64,000 nucleotides of DNA from Zarea fungicola (taxonomy: Eukaryota > Ascomycota > Sordariomycetes > Hypocreales > Cordycipitaceae), in contig FWCC01000265.1 in NCBI GenBank assembly GCA_900169235.1, positions 62,001-126,000 of the forward strand. The letters run 5' to 3'. Of the stretch, positions 43,149-54,161 are shown piece after piece (position 1 is the stretch's first letter; every line of letters starts with the position of its first letter). The notes below the pieces were generated by a model, which saw only the letters and a program-made list of their open reading frames with translations, was not told where the DNA came from and did no database searches. The translations under genes and the position numbers were made by a program.

Positions 43149-46100
43149 CTTGAAATACAGTTTTGGGAGGCGGGTATTGCTTCAAGGTTTAAGCTTGAAC
43201 AGTCAGTTTCTTTCATCTGGATGGCCGGGACGGCAAGCCAGCCTTATATGTTCCAACATGCCCCGGCGCCTTCCTATTTCCGCTCATCCTCCGCAGCTAT
43301 AACTCCATACTTCGTAGGATTGCAGGCTCTGTGCAGCCAAATCGTTGCTCGTGTTTATGCTCACCCGAGACACAGCCTTTGCTTATTATTAGGTGCCGTG
43401 GGCGCCATTAATGCTCCGCATAGCCCTTGTAAGGCCAGGCCAACTTTGGAAGATTACAATTTCACCAGCCAATAGTTGAGTCTGGTTGCCTGCATGGATC
43501 CAAGCCACAGCACTAATTTTTGCCAACTTGGATTCAGCCCGTCCTGACTAACATAGTTACAGTATGGGGGTCGGAGTAGTAGCGGAATATAAGCATGGTG
43601 GGGGATTTCGAAAATAGTCAACCAATGATAAATCCTCCCAAATCGCCAAGGCATCCTTGATAAAGAAGAGTCTTGCCAGGACACTGCATCGCGCAGTTGC
43701 CAGTCATGCAAGAAGTAGACAGATCCCCGAGGCTAGGATTTTATAGCACGTCAGAAAAGACTCGACCGTCTTTTCTTGTCCTTGTTTTTTAATGCGTGTA
43801 GAAGCTCTCCTTTGCTACGTTGTAACGCAACCCTGTATGTAGGAGTTTACTAATTAAGGATCCATTTATCAAGGATGTACTCCGTAATTGACACCTCTTT
43901 CCAGATTGGTAACATGCCGCGGACTAAAACAGGTTAATTGTTCGGCGACTACCCCTTGTTAGCCATTTACCGGTCAATCAGGCTCTTGATCCTTCAACCG
44001 ACAGAAATGGCTGGAGAGTTTGTGTTTTTTTAAGGATTCAACTCCCAGGTGATCACATGTTGCACTTCCCCCTGACACGAAATGATGTCCTTCATATAGG
44101 TGTTGGCTTTTACCAAGCAACAGCTTCAACCCAGACTGCCACTAAACTTCGATGCCCTCTCTCAGCTGTCCTCGCTGCATCTCCCAATCTTTAGCCACTA
44201 TACGGAGTGATACACTCTTTCGTTTATCCATGAGTTTCCCGTACTGGCCATAGGCAAATTTATTGAGGCTGTGAAGTAAGAAGCTACATACGATACTGGT
44301 AATAAAATAAGCTGGAGGTGGAGAAGAACCGCCCCGCCTCCCTGGCGATCACTAAACAAGGGAGTGCATTGTCTCCATTTCCTAAAAATATGTCCGATGA
44401 GTTGGCAGGAAGCTGTCGGCAGCATATTTACCGCGTTAAAGGAGCCAGGCGGCCGCAATTAGGTACAGAAAGGCAAAAAGACAGTGGTAATGTTGCTCAA
44501 AATTTCTCCAAGCCTCTCTCCTGATTACTATTCCTTTGTGGATTCATCTATGCGAACCCTGGACGACTAAACCGAGCCACCGCCATGTAGATTGAATTGT
44601 GGTCATGCTCTTTACCTCATATGCCTCTTTTAGTTGTTTCAGTAATCAGATGAGATTTCAGCTGTGTAGCAAAGGCATATTATTCGGTTTTCGCGACTGT
44701 ATCTCTAACCGAGTATGGAGTCGAAAATCGGCCCCAGTTCTCTGGAAAGCGAGTTGTCAAGTACATCTACAATAGGCCGTCGAAACAGACGGGTCAGAAC
44801 CACTAAAACGGGTTCGCTTTATGTTGGTGAGTACTGTATTTACAAGGTAAATCAACTTTGCCTCCTTTTGCTTTGTTCTGTGCCTGTATCTGGAGAACCG
44901 AAGAAACCCCAAGGCAGTCCGGTTTCAATGTCACTCGTCCATCATTGTGGCCTGCCATCTGCAGATTGTGTTGATCACTGCAGCCGTCAGAAATTCATCT
45001 TACCAAATGTAGAGCACCTATTAATTTGCGCTTTACCTTTTCTCCGCGGCTATGAACAAATTTGCCGGTAGCAAGGCGTTCCTAGAGCTCATTGAGTATT
45101 GAGGGTGCTCGTTGCTACTTTGGGACAACTGCAAATTCGATGTGCCCCAGACTAATGAATCAAGCACCAGCCAGCATGAACTTTCTGATCATGTATTGAC
45201 GCTCGGGGTTCCTAAAGACTTGCGTGAGCTGCAGGGCTCTGGAATAACCCCAAAGTCAACGCATTGACCACGGACATTGAAATTCTTAATCAGCATTCAC
45301 GTCCTTGCCAGTAACAAATCATCAATAACCCATAAATACAAAGCTACGCGGCTTGGTAGTACAGTAAAAGCCTATGCATTAAAGAAAATCTTTTACTTGT
45401 GGCTGGCATTACCATGAACGAATTGACAAGCTTGAGCGGCTCAACCTGCTTGAACGGGTTCTAGTGCGCCTTCCGCGTGATAAGCATCGCCGAGTCTGTG
45501 ATATCGACAGGGACATCCCCCCTGCTGCAATTAACTCTTTTGGCAAGTCTAGAGACACCCTCTCTCGCAGCTATGTCAATTATCTACCGGAAACCTGAGC
45601 TGGAAGGCAGCCAACCAGATCGACTCCGTCACATAAATGCCCAGACTCGCAGCCAACGCAGCAGCGCGCAGCCTCAGGCTAACCAATCCCAGCTATCCAT
45701 GGAACACTTTTGACTGCAGCAATGTGCAGCAGTAGCTCTATTTCACCCACTGTATAGGAGTAACATGTACATTGAAACAGGGTGTCTTTCTGCCAAGCCG
45801 ACCTTGTCAGGGCTGCCCATGTGTAGATTTCATTGACGGAAACGCTGTCCTCTTTAGTGCCGCACAGATTTTGGACACTTCCAGTATGTTTCCCTCAGAT
45901 GCGTCCTTTTGCGAAGCCATTCTGTCTGTAGACAAGACTGCGTACAGAAAATACACCATCTCATCTCGTGGAGCTGTCCGACTGCGCTGGTCATTAATTC
46001 ATACCAGCGCGTCAAAAATGCAAGATACAGCGGCAGCTTTGTTGACGTTATATTGTTTCTTCTGGTGGATATACTTAATTCATAACTGAGTATTTGGGTT

Positions 46101-46883
46101 TACCCCGTAATAAACATGACCTACAAATGACTCTGTAACTGATATAAACTAGCATGGTCTTGGTTGCGCAATGTCGAACTTTTTCACAGTTCCAACCTCG
46201 ATTATATACGCGTTCATGGTCCTCGTTTAGAGACGAGTTGCTGGCCTGCATGTAAACAACGCATGTGACAACCCAGACTAACGCCAATTCAGTCAAAAGA
46301 ATCAAGTCATAAAGTGGGTATAAAAAGAGTTGGATTATATCCTATTCTATTTGTACAAGACCAGGCAGAGCCATTCCAGGTTCCCTTGCCGTCCCTGCAT
46401 CCCAAGCAGTCATCGCTCCATCGTTTCCGAATCTTTGCAGACTGCTGTATTATAAAAACAAAAAGCTCTCCGACTCCATAATCATGGAGGAGTGCTAGCA
46501 AAAAGAGCCACAAAACTTTTCTCTCTCTATCATCTATTAAAGTGAAAAAGCCGTCAAACGCCATGCCGAAAAAACTTGTATATGCTGTGCGATGAATGGA
46601 AGAAAAAAATGTTGAAAAAAAAAAAAAAGACTCCCTCCCTTTGCGCCAAGCTATGAATCGAGTGTAACCAAAAGTTGGGGAGTCGTGAAAACAGAATGTT
46701 GTGAAAAAAGGAGAGGGTTGAAGATTTAGACGAGAAATTTCTCCAGTCGGGATATTCAGTGGGATGGTGTGGAGAATTTCCTTTCGTTCGTCGTTTCGGC
46801 CGATTCGAATCGATTTTGAACATCATATTGTCATCGGCGTGGTGGTAAATGTGGTGGTGGTCAAAGTCTGGACTGCCAAGAAT
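43149..46883. other. Gene-poor region with gene remains
   Basis: The longest gene-poor stretch of the window (3.7 kb). It contains the promoter of the Con-13-like gene at its left end, a TACTCCGTA site at 43878-43886, the decayed gene pieces at 44715-45713 and A-rich 3' sequence of the PRELI gene (A13 run near 46617). No intact gene or element ends are recognised. Confidence 0.5.
44715..45713 (+). pseudogene. Remains of a decayed gene, family not recognised
   Basis: Several gene-like pieces follow each other on the plus strand in different frames. They are: 44715-44826 (MESKIGPSSLESELSSTS, then a basic stretch, ending at a GTGAGT donor-like site); 45120-45267 (contains LSDHVLTLGVPKDLREL); 45238-45312 (contains LWNNPKVNALTTDIEILNQH, then in-frame TAA stops); 45383-45598 (contains WHYHERIDKLERLNLLERVL); and 45599-45713 (contains GSQPDRLRHINAQ). 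Small shifts and stops separate them. The composition is protein-like, which is unusual for intergenic DNA here. It may be a decayed gene or, less likely, a poorly spliced one. Confidence 0.35.
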
Positions 46884-47453
46884 TTACATGGCAAGCTTGT
46901 CGCGGAGAGCCTTTTCGCGCTCCTCGGCAAAGACGATGCGGCTCATCTCCAGGACGCGCTCGAAGCCCTCGCGGCCCTTGACGGCATTCTCCTTGAAGCG
47001 GGTGACGAGGGTGTCCTCGATGGAGTTCTTGATGCGCTGCCAGCCGCCGCAGAGGGCGGTGATGTTGGCCGTCTGGACGAACTGGGTCTGGTGATCACCG
47101 AGGGGCTTGTAGACGACCTCCTCCTGGACGCTGACGAGGTTGCTCCAGGTGAGGTTCTGGCTGACCATGGTGACAGTCTTGGTGGCCGGGTCGACGTAGC
47201 TGGCCTCGTAGACGAAGCTCTCCTCCATCTTGCTGCCCATGATGCTCTTCATCCACTCGGGGGCGGACTGGCGGCAGGCAATCAGGCGCTCGGTGCGGAG
47301 GATGCCCGTCTCGGGATCGACGCGGCGTGAGAGGGTGTCGACGGCAATGACGTGCTCCGACTTGTTGTTCCAGGGGCCATACTTTTGCCAGTTGGCCGAG
47401 GAGACCTCGTCCCAGGAGTAGTTGAAGGTTACAGTGTTGGAAAAGACCTTCAT
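46884..47453 (-). CDS. PRELI/MSF1 domain protein, mitochondrial phospholipid transfer (Ups2/Slowmo-like)
   Basis: Single exon, 189 aa, the usual length. The PRELI/MSF1 domain fills the protein: MKVFSNTVTFNYSWDEVSSA at the start, then NKSEHVIAVDTLSRRVD, LRTERLIACRQSAPEWMKSI, and the NLTWSNLVSVQEEVVYKP strand. Members form complexes with Mdm35 in the mitochondrial intermembrane space and shuttle phosphatidic acid or phosphatidylserine between membranes. The start residues MKVF and the SAPEW stretch resemble the Ups2/Ups3 (Slowmo) branch more than Ups1, which is from memory. No presequence is seen, as expected for Mdm35-dependent import. The 3' region is A-rich. Confidence 0.93.
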   Translation of the reverse strand: MKVFSNTVTFNYSWDEVSSANWQKYGPWNNKSEHVIAVDTLSRRVDPETGILRTERLIACRQSAPEWMKSIMGSKMEESFVYEASYVDPATKTVTMVSQNLTWSNLVSVQEEVVYKPLGDHQTQFVQTANITALCGGWQRIKNSIEDTLVTRFKENAVKGREGFERVLEMSRIVFAEEREKALRDKLAM

Positions 47454-49039
47454 CTTGTGAAAAAAGGAGGTAGCTGATTGGGGTATAAAAAAAATCGGAT
47501 ATCGAGGGAAAAGGGCAAAGGGTTGAGGAGTGAGAGGAGAAAAAAAGTTTGTCTGCCTCAGGAATGGACAATGTTGATTTTATTTTCCCTTGATGTGCCC
47601 CCAAGTTTTTTGCGTGTATTTTCCAGGTCGCGTTCGTTTGTTTCCGAAATGGCGTTCTAAAGACAAATGTGGTCGGTTTATCTTGGTTTCCTGCTTCTTC
47701 CCGCTAATAACAATGAAAGGAGGAAAGGATTAAACAAAAACAAGTCTATAACTTCGTTCGTCGTCGCTAGGTGTATGGTGAAATGATGGATGGTCTGCGT
47801 GGAATGGAGGCGATGGGGTACTTTTTAAGAGAATGGCGAAAATTGCAGCCGAGACGACTTCGGATGCGGGCTTTTCAGGGGAGCGGCGTTTTTTGAGTGG
47901 CGCAAGACTGCAGGATTTTTTTCAGTTGCATGTGCCAGGCTTTTAGCGGGTGGAGGGGTACCACAGGGGCCGCTGTGGCGACCTTTGTCAGTAAGTCTTG
48001 GTGCTGGAGCACGGTCGGAGACGCCTGTAAGGGCCAGAGAAAAAAAAAAGTTGATTGGCCAGATCCATAAAATCTGCACAATCGCAGCGATGTGAGTGGC
48101 CACAAGCTAAATCGGCTGGCTTGATGCGGCTTAGTGTCTCACCCAGCTCGAGAATGAGCCGGAGCCGTCAGAGCTTTAAAAATTAATTTTGGTGCTCGGT
48201 ACGACTTTTTTCTGGGTCATTGTGAAAAGCATTGCCAAACCGAGACAAAGAGCTCGTGCTCCTTTTTGCATCCGTCCACCCGGGTCCCCGTTCCCCGATA
48301 TGCCCGCAATAGCCTCTCCGAGATCGTCTCCTGGAGAAAGTTTTGCCACGCCCACGGGGAAAATTCAGGCAATATGTTAATTTGACGCTAGTAACCGTTT
48401 CTTTGTAAACTTCATATCTTGCTGAAAGTGGAAAGCCAGGCCGGTGGCGGGCTATGTAGATGAGTGAGCGCTTATGGCCACTTCTGACATTATATTACTC
48501 TACCGGCCTTCATCGGAGCTACCTGAGGTGGCTAGGTAGTTTAGGGATTGTGTCTACGGAGTAGCTAGCTCTATTGCTTTTGCTTTGACCTCTATCAAAG
48601 CCCAGTCAGCCACGGAAACCCCTACATCTGTGACAAGGGGAATGGAACAATATCTTACTTTTAGAAAGGAAATGGCAATTGGCATGCGACCATGGCCGAA
48701 GCTATAGAGGCAATCTGGAACAATCGCCCTACTTCAGAGACTCCACCGTGCTGCCCTTTTGTCAGATGGTCTGCATTCCGTCATGCACAATGTCTAATCA
48801 ACATTCAAAATTCAAAGTCGGCTAATGAGTTTCTCTTTGTCAATGACTTTCGATTCTGTTCTCATGTTTGAATTGGCTGTGTTATAATGGTGCTGCTCAA
48901 GCATTAATGACTCACGCGATGCAGGTCCACCTTGTTCGTATTGCATAAAGAGCTGGGTTTTCAGCATGTTACTTTTTTGGAATATTTATATTTTACTTTC
49001 AATTTTACCACCTTGTAGACTCATAATCCGGTACTCAAA
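47454..49039. other. Spacer upstream of the PRELI gene
   Basis: A 1.6 kb spacer between two minus-strand genes, with the PRELI promoter and the MetAP2 3' end. A TACGGAGTA site lies at 48555-48563. No gene is seen. Confidence 0.5.
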
Positions 49040-50539
49040 CTAGTAATCGTCACCACGGCTGATGACCTCCTTGACCGTCGGTCTAATCAGAATAGTCTGT
49101 AGCGCATGTTAGCATCTTCCCACACAATCCCCTTAAATGGCCTGTAACCAACTTACATGTTCAAACTGGGCCGTGTACGAGCCCTTCTTGTCAACCAGAG
49201 GCGGGTATGCCTCAACAACACCAGCTCCAACAAGATGGTTCAACTGCAACACCCCCCCGTTAGCATGTACTTTTCCCATGTAGAAATCTCAAGTCTAAAC
49301 TTACCCCCAGCAGATACTTGTCATGGCCCATGCGGTCCAAGTAGCGTCTGCAAAACGGCAGCGTGCCGAAACTCTTGTTAATCGCATTCAGCAGCGTCTT
49401 GGCCGACGACAGCCTCAAATCGACGTGCCCAATCTCTCCATTCTTGGCATAGTGCGACACCTCGCCGTCGTCCCGCACATAGCCGTTGCCCGTGCTGCCA
49501 AAAGTCTCAATCGCAAACACGTCGCCCTCCTCCATCTTGGTCTGGTCGTTGCTCTTGACAATCGGCACCGACTTGGTCCCGTGGATGCTGTACGGCAGGA
49601 TGTTGTGGCCCGTCAGGTTGCGGATGCTCTTGACCGGGTACGTCGTGCCGTCAATCTCCACCTCGTAGCTCTCCATCGTCTCCTGGATCACGGCGCCAAT
49701 CTCGCCCACGCGCGCGTCGATGCCCGCCTCCCGGATGCCCGCGTTGGTGGCCGCCTTGACCGCCGCCAGCAGGTTGTCGTACTTGTCCTCAAACGACATG
49801 GTGAAGGCCGAGTCGACGATGCGCCCGTTGACGTGCACGCCGAAATCCACCTTCATCACGTCTTCCTTTGCCAGCACCATCTTGTTGCCCGCGTTGGGCG
49901 TGTAGTGCGCCGCGCAGTGGTTCAGGCTCAGGCCGCAGGGGAAGCCCATGCCGGCCACCATCGGGTCGCCCTCGGTGAGACCGTCGTGGCCCGTCAGGGC
50001 CCGCACGCTGTTCTCGATGCCCTCGGCAATCTCCGTCAGCGTCTGGCCCGGCTTGATTGACTTTTGCGCATACTGGCGCACTTGACGGTGGATCTCGGCC
50101 GCCTCGCGGTAGTCGGAGAGGAAATCGCTGTTGAGGTTGTCGAGATGACGCTTCTCCTCGTCCGTCGTCCGGTAGAGGTTGTCGTCCTTGTACTCAACCT
50201 CCTCGCCCTTGGGGTAGCTGTTGTTGGGGTACAGCAGGCTTAGCTTGACAGTCGGAGGCTCCGTCTGGCTCGTTGGCGTCTTCTTCTTCTTTCTAGGCTT
50301 TCTCTTCTTCTTCTTCTTGGCGGCGCCAGATACCCCGTCGGCACCGTTGGCAGGCTCATCTTCAGAGTCGTCACCGTCTTCGTCATCGTGGGTGGCGGGC
50401 TTTCCATTGGCCTTGTCATCGAGCACTGTCCAACGTCTCAAGTTAGCCTTGGAGGGGATTCGGGGCGATCTTATCATTTTCCGGATATCTGAGTCTCACC
50501 TTTCAGCTCCTTGAGAGCCTCCTCTGCTTGCGCGGCCAT
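49040..50539 (-). CDS. MAP2: Methionine aminopeptidase 2
   Basis: Four exons on the minus strand, 50500-50539, 49305-50425, 49157-49243 and 49040-49096, encode 434 aa. The enzyme removes the initiator methionine from nascent proteins in the cytosol. The N-terminus has the acidic block and polylysine tract ([13 protein letters not shown]) that mark type 2 and bind ribosome-associated factors. The pita-bread catalytic domain has all expected residues: His187, the metal ligands Asp207, Asp218, His287, Glu320 and Glu415, and the GHNI and QFEHT motifs. Intron 3 splits the protein right after QFEH. It is divergent from the kinase gene with only 362 bp between start codons. Confidence 0.97.
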
Positions 50540-50901
50540 CCTTGCTAGAGTTGTGTGATGTCGGCGCTTCTTGCATGCGGAAGGGAAAAAAATGGTTCAA
50601 CATCGAACTACCACCGAAATTTACCCCGCCCAACGCCGATTCAACCGGTTTGACGTGTGGGGTGTATACTGCTGTTGAAAACTATAACCATTGCCGAAAC
50701 AAAGTATCAATTATAGATATTCTATTTTTACAGAAATTTCCTTATTATATTTCACTTGATTTGCCGGGCTTCTGCAGTGGCTATCGTCAAAAACGGTTTA
50801 CGTGGGGCTTGCTATCGTGGGGCAATCACTGGTGACAAGTACAGCTTCCGGAGTCAACTCATACGCATGTGCATAGACCTGCATCCTTGGCTGCATTGAA
50901 A
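50540..50901. promoter_or_regulatory. Compact bidirectional promoter (MetAP2 / P-loop kinase)
   Basis: The 362 bp between two divergent start codons must hold both core promoters and leaders. It is AT-rich in the middle (about 50,700-50,760) with no clear TATA box on either strand. Confidence 0.55.
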
Positions 50902-51713
50902 ATGGAGGAACAAGTTCAAAGACTCGTTGCCAAGGTGTGGCAGAAATACCAAGAAACACCGGCTGATAAACGCCTCCGTAAGTTCAAACATACACTGTAA
51001 TCAATAGCGCTAACGTCGCGATGTAGTGATCGGTGTTGCTGGCATCCCAGGCTCGGGTATGTGCAACAGAAAAGAGTGCTTTCGCTTGCAATAACTAATG
51101 TTGCTTAGGAAAAACCACCTTTGCAAAAGTCATCACAGCTCGCCTCAATGACATTGCAGCTAAAGAAACGGCTGGCTCGCTTGCGCCGGCAGCATTTCTC
51201 CCCATGGACGGCTTCCACTATCCTCGCAGTTACCTCTCTGCGCAGGCCGACCCCGTGTTGTATCATGCCCGCCGTGGTGCCTCTTTTACCTTTGATGCCT
51301 CCAAATTCCTTCAGCTCATCACCAAACTGCGCAATGCGCCGCTCGACCAGGACATCACGGCACCGTCGTTTGACCATGCTGTCAAGGATCCCAAGGACGA
51401 TGACATTGTTATTGCACCGACGCAGCGCATAGTCATTGTTGAGGGTAACTACATAGCGCTCAATGCTGAAGTGTGGCGTGAGTCGGCAGCCCTGTTTGAC
51501 GAGCTGTGGTTCCTCGAGGTTGATTTCAACAGAGCGAGGGAAAGGCTGGGGCCACGTCATGTAAGAGCTGGTATCGTGACAACCCTTGAAGATGGATATA
51601 AACGTGCAGATGAAAATGACTTGCTCAACGGAAAGGAGATTGTGGATAACAAAATGCCGATCGATGAAATCATATACAGCACAGAAGACGACACTTGGGC
51701 TCCAGCCTATTAA
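50902..51713 (+). CDS. P-loop small-molecule kinase, uridine kinase/Yfh7-like
   Basis: Three exons, 50902-50977, 51027-51056 and 51109-51713, encode 236 aa. The second exon is only 30 nt and carries most of the P-loop, which reads GIPGSGKTT after splicing. Further features of the phosphoribulokinase/uridine kinase superfamily are MDGFHYPRSYL (the DGFH motif), IVIVEGNYIAL (Walker B-like) and a lid region with RARERLGPRHV. The yeast relative Yfh7 is an ATP-dependent kinase of unknown physiological substrate. Fungal proteins of this type are sometimes annotated as pantothenate or uridine kinases; the substrate cannot be read from sequence. Cytosolic, no targeting signal. Confidence 0.88.
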
Positions 51714-51720
51714 ATACCAA

Positions 51721-51768
51721 TATATTTTACTGCAAATATATTTTACTGCAAATATATTTTACTGCAAA
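51721..51768 (+). repeat. 16-bp tandem repeat, three perfect copies, just after the kinase stop codon
   Basis: The unit TATATTTTACTGCAAA is repeated three times without a mismatch, starting 7 bases after the stop codon, and followed by TATAAAC. It lies in the 3' untranslated region. Confidence 0.95.
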
Positions 51769-51930
51769 TATAAACACTGTGACCAGATTGGCCAGGGGGA
51801 ATCATAAAAGATACGCAAAATATCCAAACAAAGCTAATGAGTACGAAATCAAAGGCAACTGCGCTAATGCTATTTTTCTCAACCACGTGTGCTTCAATCT
51901 TTCACATAAAAAGCCAATTTTGGCCTTGCC

Positions 51931-53027
51931 CTATGCCTTTTGCGCCGCCGTTATTTCATTCATCTTGCTCGCCATGGACAAGCCTGTGCCCTTTCGCTTA
52001 TTGATTGTCTTTTCCCAGAGCACATTGTCCTTGATGGGGTGCCCGTGACCGTCGAGGCCAAGTAGCTCCATAATCTCAGGAATCTCCGCGTGGTCGCGCG
52101 TGGTGCGCATGCGATGGCACCACGTAATCTTCTTCTCCTCCAGTTGCTGCGTGCTGCCGCCCTCCCCAGCTCGGTGCTCAAACGAATCCATGACGGCCGC
52201 GGGCCCGTCGCTCGGCGTCGTCACCGGCGTTACCAAGTCGAGCGGCTCAAAGAGGAACTCGCCGCCAACCTGGCGCTGGTCGCCGGACTTGAGGGCAAGA
52301 CCGCTGGGCAGCTGGCGCAACCCCTGCGATATACCGGTCCAGATGCCCTTGAGGAAGCTCATGCGCATGTAGGCGGGCTTCTCGCCGAGCGCCAGCGTCT
52401 TGATCATGCCGAGCTCGTCAAAGAGCGCGCTCTTGGGATCCGTGTAGAGAGGGTATGGGCATTGCGTCGCGTCAACATACATGTCGATGAGCTGGGGGTC
52501 ACCGCAGCCGATGATGACAATGGAGGTGGTGACGGGGAGGCCTAGCAGAGCTTCGCTGGATACCGACTCGGCGAGGGCGCGAATGTAGTCTTGGCAGTTC
52601 TGGAGTAAGTCAGCCTCTGTATCCATAATATAGATGTGATGGTCATGTCAAAAAGATCAGAGGAACAACTTACACCACAGAAAAAGTGACGGATAAAGAC
52701 CACTAGGACTCGGCGGGCGCCATTGGGGCTGTTGTAGAGACTCTTAAATGTATGCGACTTGCCATGCTTGTCGAGCAGAACATAGTCGGCGACCTTGGCG
52801 AGCGTGGCATCAGAAGGAATCTGATCGTTTGTGGCAATCTGGCCATCGAAATCCTTGGGCTTGCTGCCTTCAAGGTCGATGCTGGTTGGAGCGTCCGCCT
52901 TTGGCAGGGCATCGGCCTGCGCTGGTGGCGGGGCAGCGACAGCTGTGTCTTGAACTGCTGCAGGAGCCTCAGGGGCAGGTTGAGGCACAGGTTGAGCTGC
53001 GCTGTCGGATTTACTAACGTCGGCCAT
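51931..53027 (-). CDS. Peroxiredoxin-like (AhpC/TSA, PRXL2/AAED1 type) protein
   Basis: Two exons on the minus strand, 52674-53027 and 51931-52599, encode 340 aa. The intron uses a GTAAGT donor and falls inside the redox motif, so that FFCG and NCQDY join to give a thioredoxin-like CGNC. The N-terminal 60 residues are Pro/Ala-rich and disordered. The domain starts at about residue 78 (VADYVLLDKHGKSHTF) and continues with VLVVFIRHFFCGNC, then IVIIGCGDPQLIDMY and the strand LYTDPKSALFDELGM. Proteins of this group belong to the thioredoxin fold and are annotated as antioxidant enzymes; their activity is little tested. The ATG at 53027 (AAAATGG) was preferred over an upstream in-frame ATG at 53096. 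Confidence 0.88.
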
Positions 53028-54161
53028 TTTGTCGAAGAGAGTCTTTTCACAAACGAAAGAACTACGAGTTGTGGCAGAAGAGTTATCAGGGGACACCTTG
53101 ATAATAAATCAGGTTTACGGAGTAACTAATAAGAAATTCAAGGCACGGCAACTTTAGCTACCGGCTGGCGCCAACTCCAAACAGGCCAAGTGGCTGTGGC
53201 TTGGGCTAGTGCCGCCCTGCAGGGTCAAAGGGTGCAGTGTAGCCACTTGTGGTGCAGCGAGCTCGCCACTTATTGAACTGGGGTTCAGGCACCTGCATCG
53301 CTGGTCCAACTCAGAGTAATTAATAATACAGTAGAACTGATATTTGTTAACGGGTACAGTATAACCCGGGAATCTGGTAGCGAGGGGCATGTTCCGAGCC
53401 GTTGCACGCTCCAAAGGACACATACTCGTGATTGTGGCGCAGTTGCTTCATGAACTGATGGGGAAGTCAGCCCGGATGAATTGGCCAGATTAGGATGACC
53501 CTTTATTCCTGTTTGCACCCAAATGTCATGGGTATTGTCCGTCCACCATGCTGTACAAATAGGAGGACAGCCCTAATTTCACTACAACAATGAGAAAGAG
53601 AAACGATGCAATGCAGGGACAGCATGCGGCCGAACAGACAGGGCTGTTACTTTGATACAAAAAAAATGTATGATTGCCTACTACGTAGATACAAGGCATT
53701 GTACTCGCCGCAATGTTGCGAGCAGTATTCGCCAACTATGGTCATCATTCATCAACATCATGGATGAGCATGTGATGGCATCTCCTCTCCCGCACGGACA
53801 GAATCCAAACTTAAAATCCACTTTCCTTGGCCGTTAGACAGCAATTGCCACATAAATCGCAAACCATAAACCCGCCGGCAGCTAATATTGAAGACGTTCA
53901 TCACTTGTGAATCCCCGCGAAACCCCGCCAGAATCCATCTGCCTTTTTAGCGCCCTGGGCCGAGAATACGTGGTTCCGCTTCCTCGATTTGGGTGGTGGA
54001 CACCGTGTACATGGGTTCATGGCCGTCCCACACCGAGAATTCTCAACAAATCCAATGCCGCATCTCTGATTACAAGCTGTTTCAATCTGAGAAAACAGAG
54101 GAATCCGCTACACTGCGCCTGCGAGACGCGGAAGCGCTGCGATCGATATATCACATACAGA
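53028..54161. promoter_or_regulatory. Divergent promoter region between the peroxiredoxin-like and bZIP genes
   Basis: A 1.1 kb spacer with both promoters. A TACGGAGTA site lies at 53116-53124, about 90 bases before the peroxiredoxin-like start codon. Open frames are short. Confidence 0.5.

Noticed and set aside
44198..44458. Possible small gene in the gene-poor region
   Set aside because: Frame of 86 codons with no motif and no splice partner; not distinguishable from chance.
46795..46815. CGATTCGAATCG inverted repeat considered as a tRNA T-arm
   Set aside because: No matching acceptor stem or A box within tRNA distance; it lies in the 3' region of the PRELI gene.
46764..47330. 188-codon plus-strand frame
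   Set aside because: Antisense of the PRELI/MSF1 gene, whose match covers the entire opposite frame.
49323..50060. 245-codon plus-strand frame
   Set aside because: Antisense of the MetAP2 catalytic exon.
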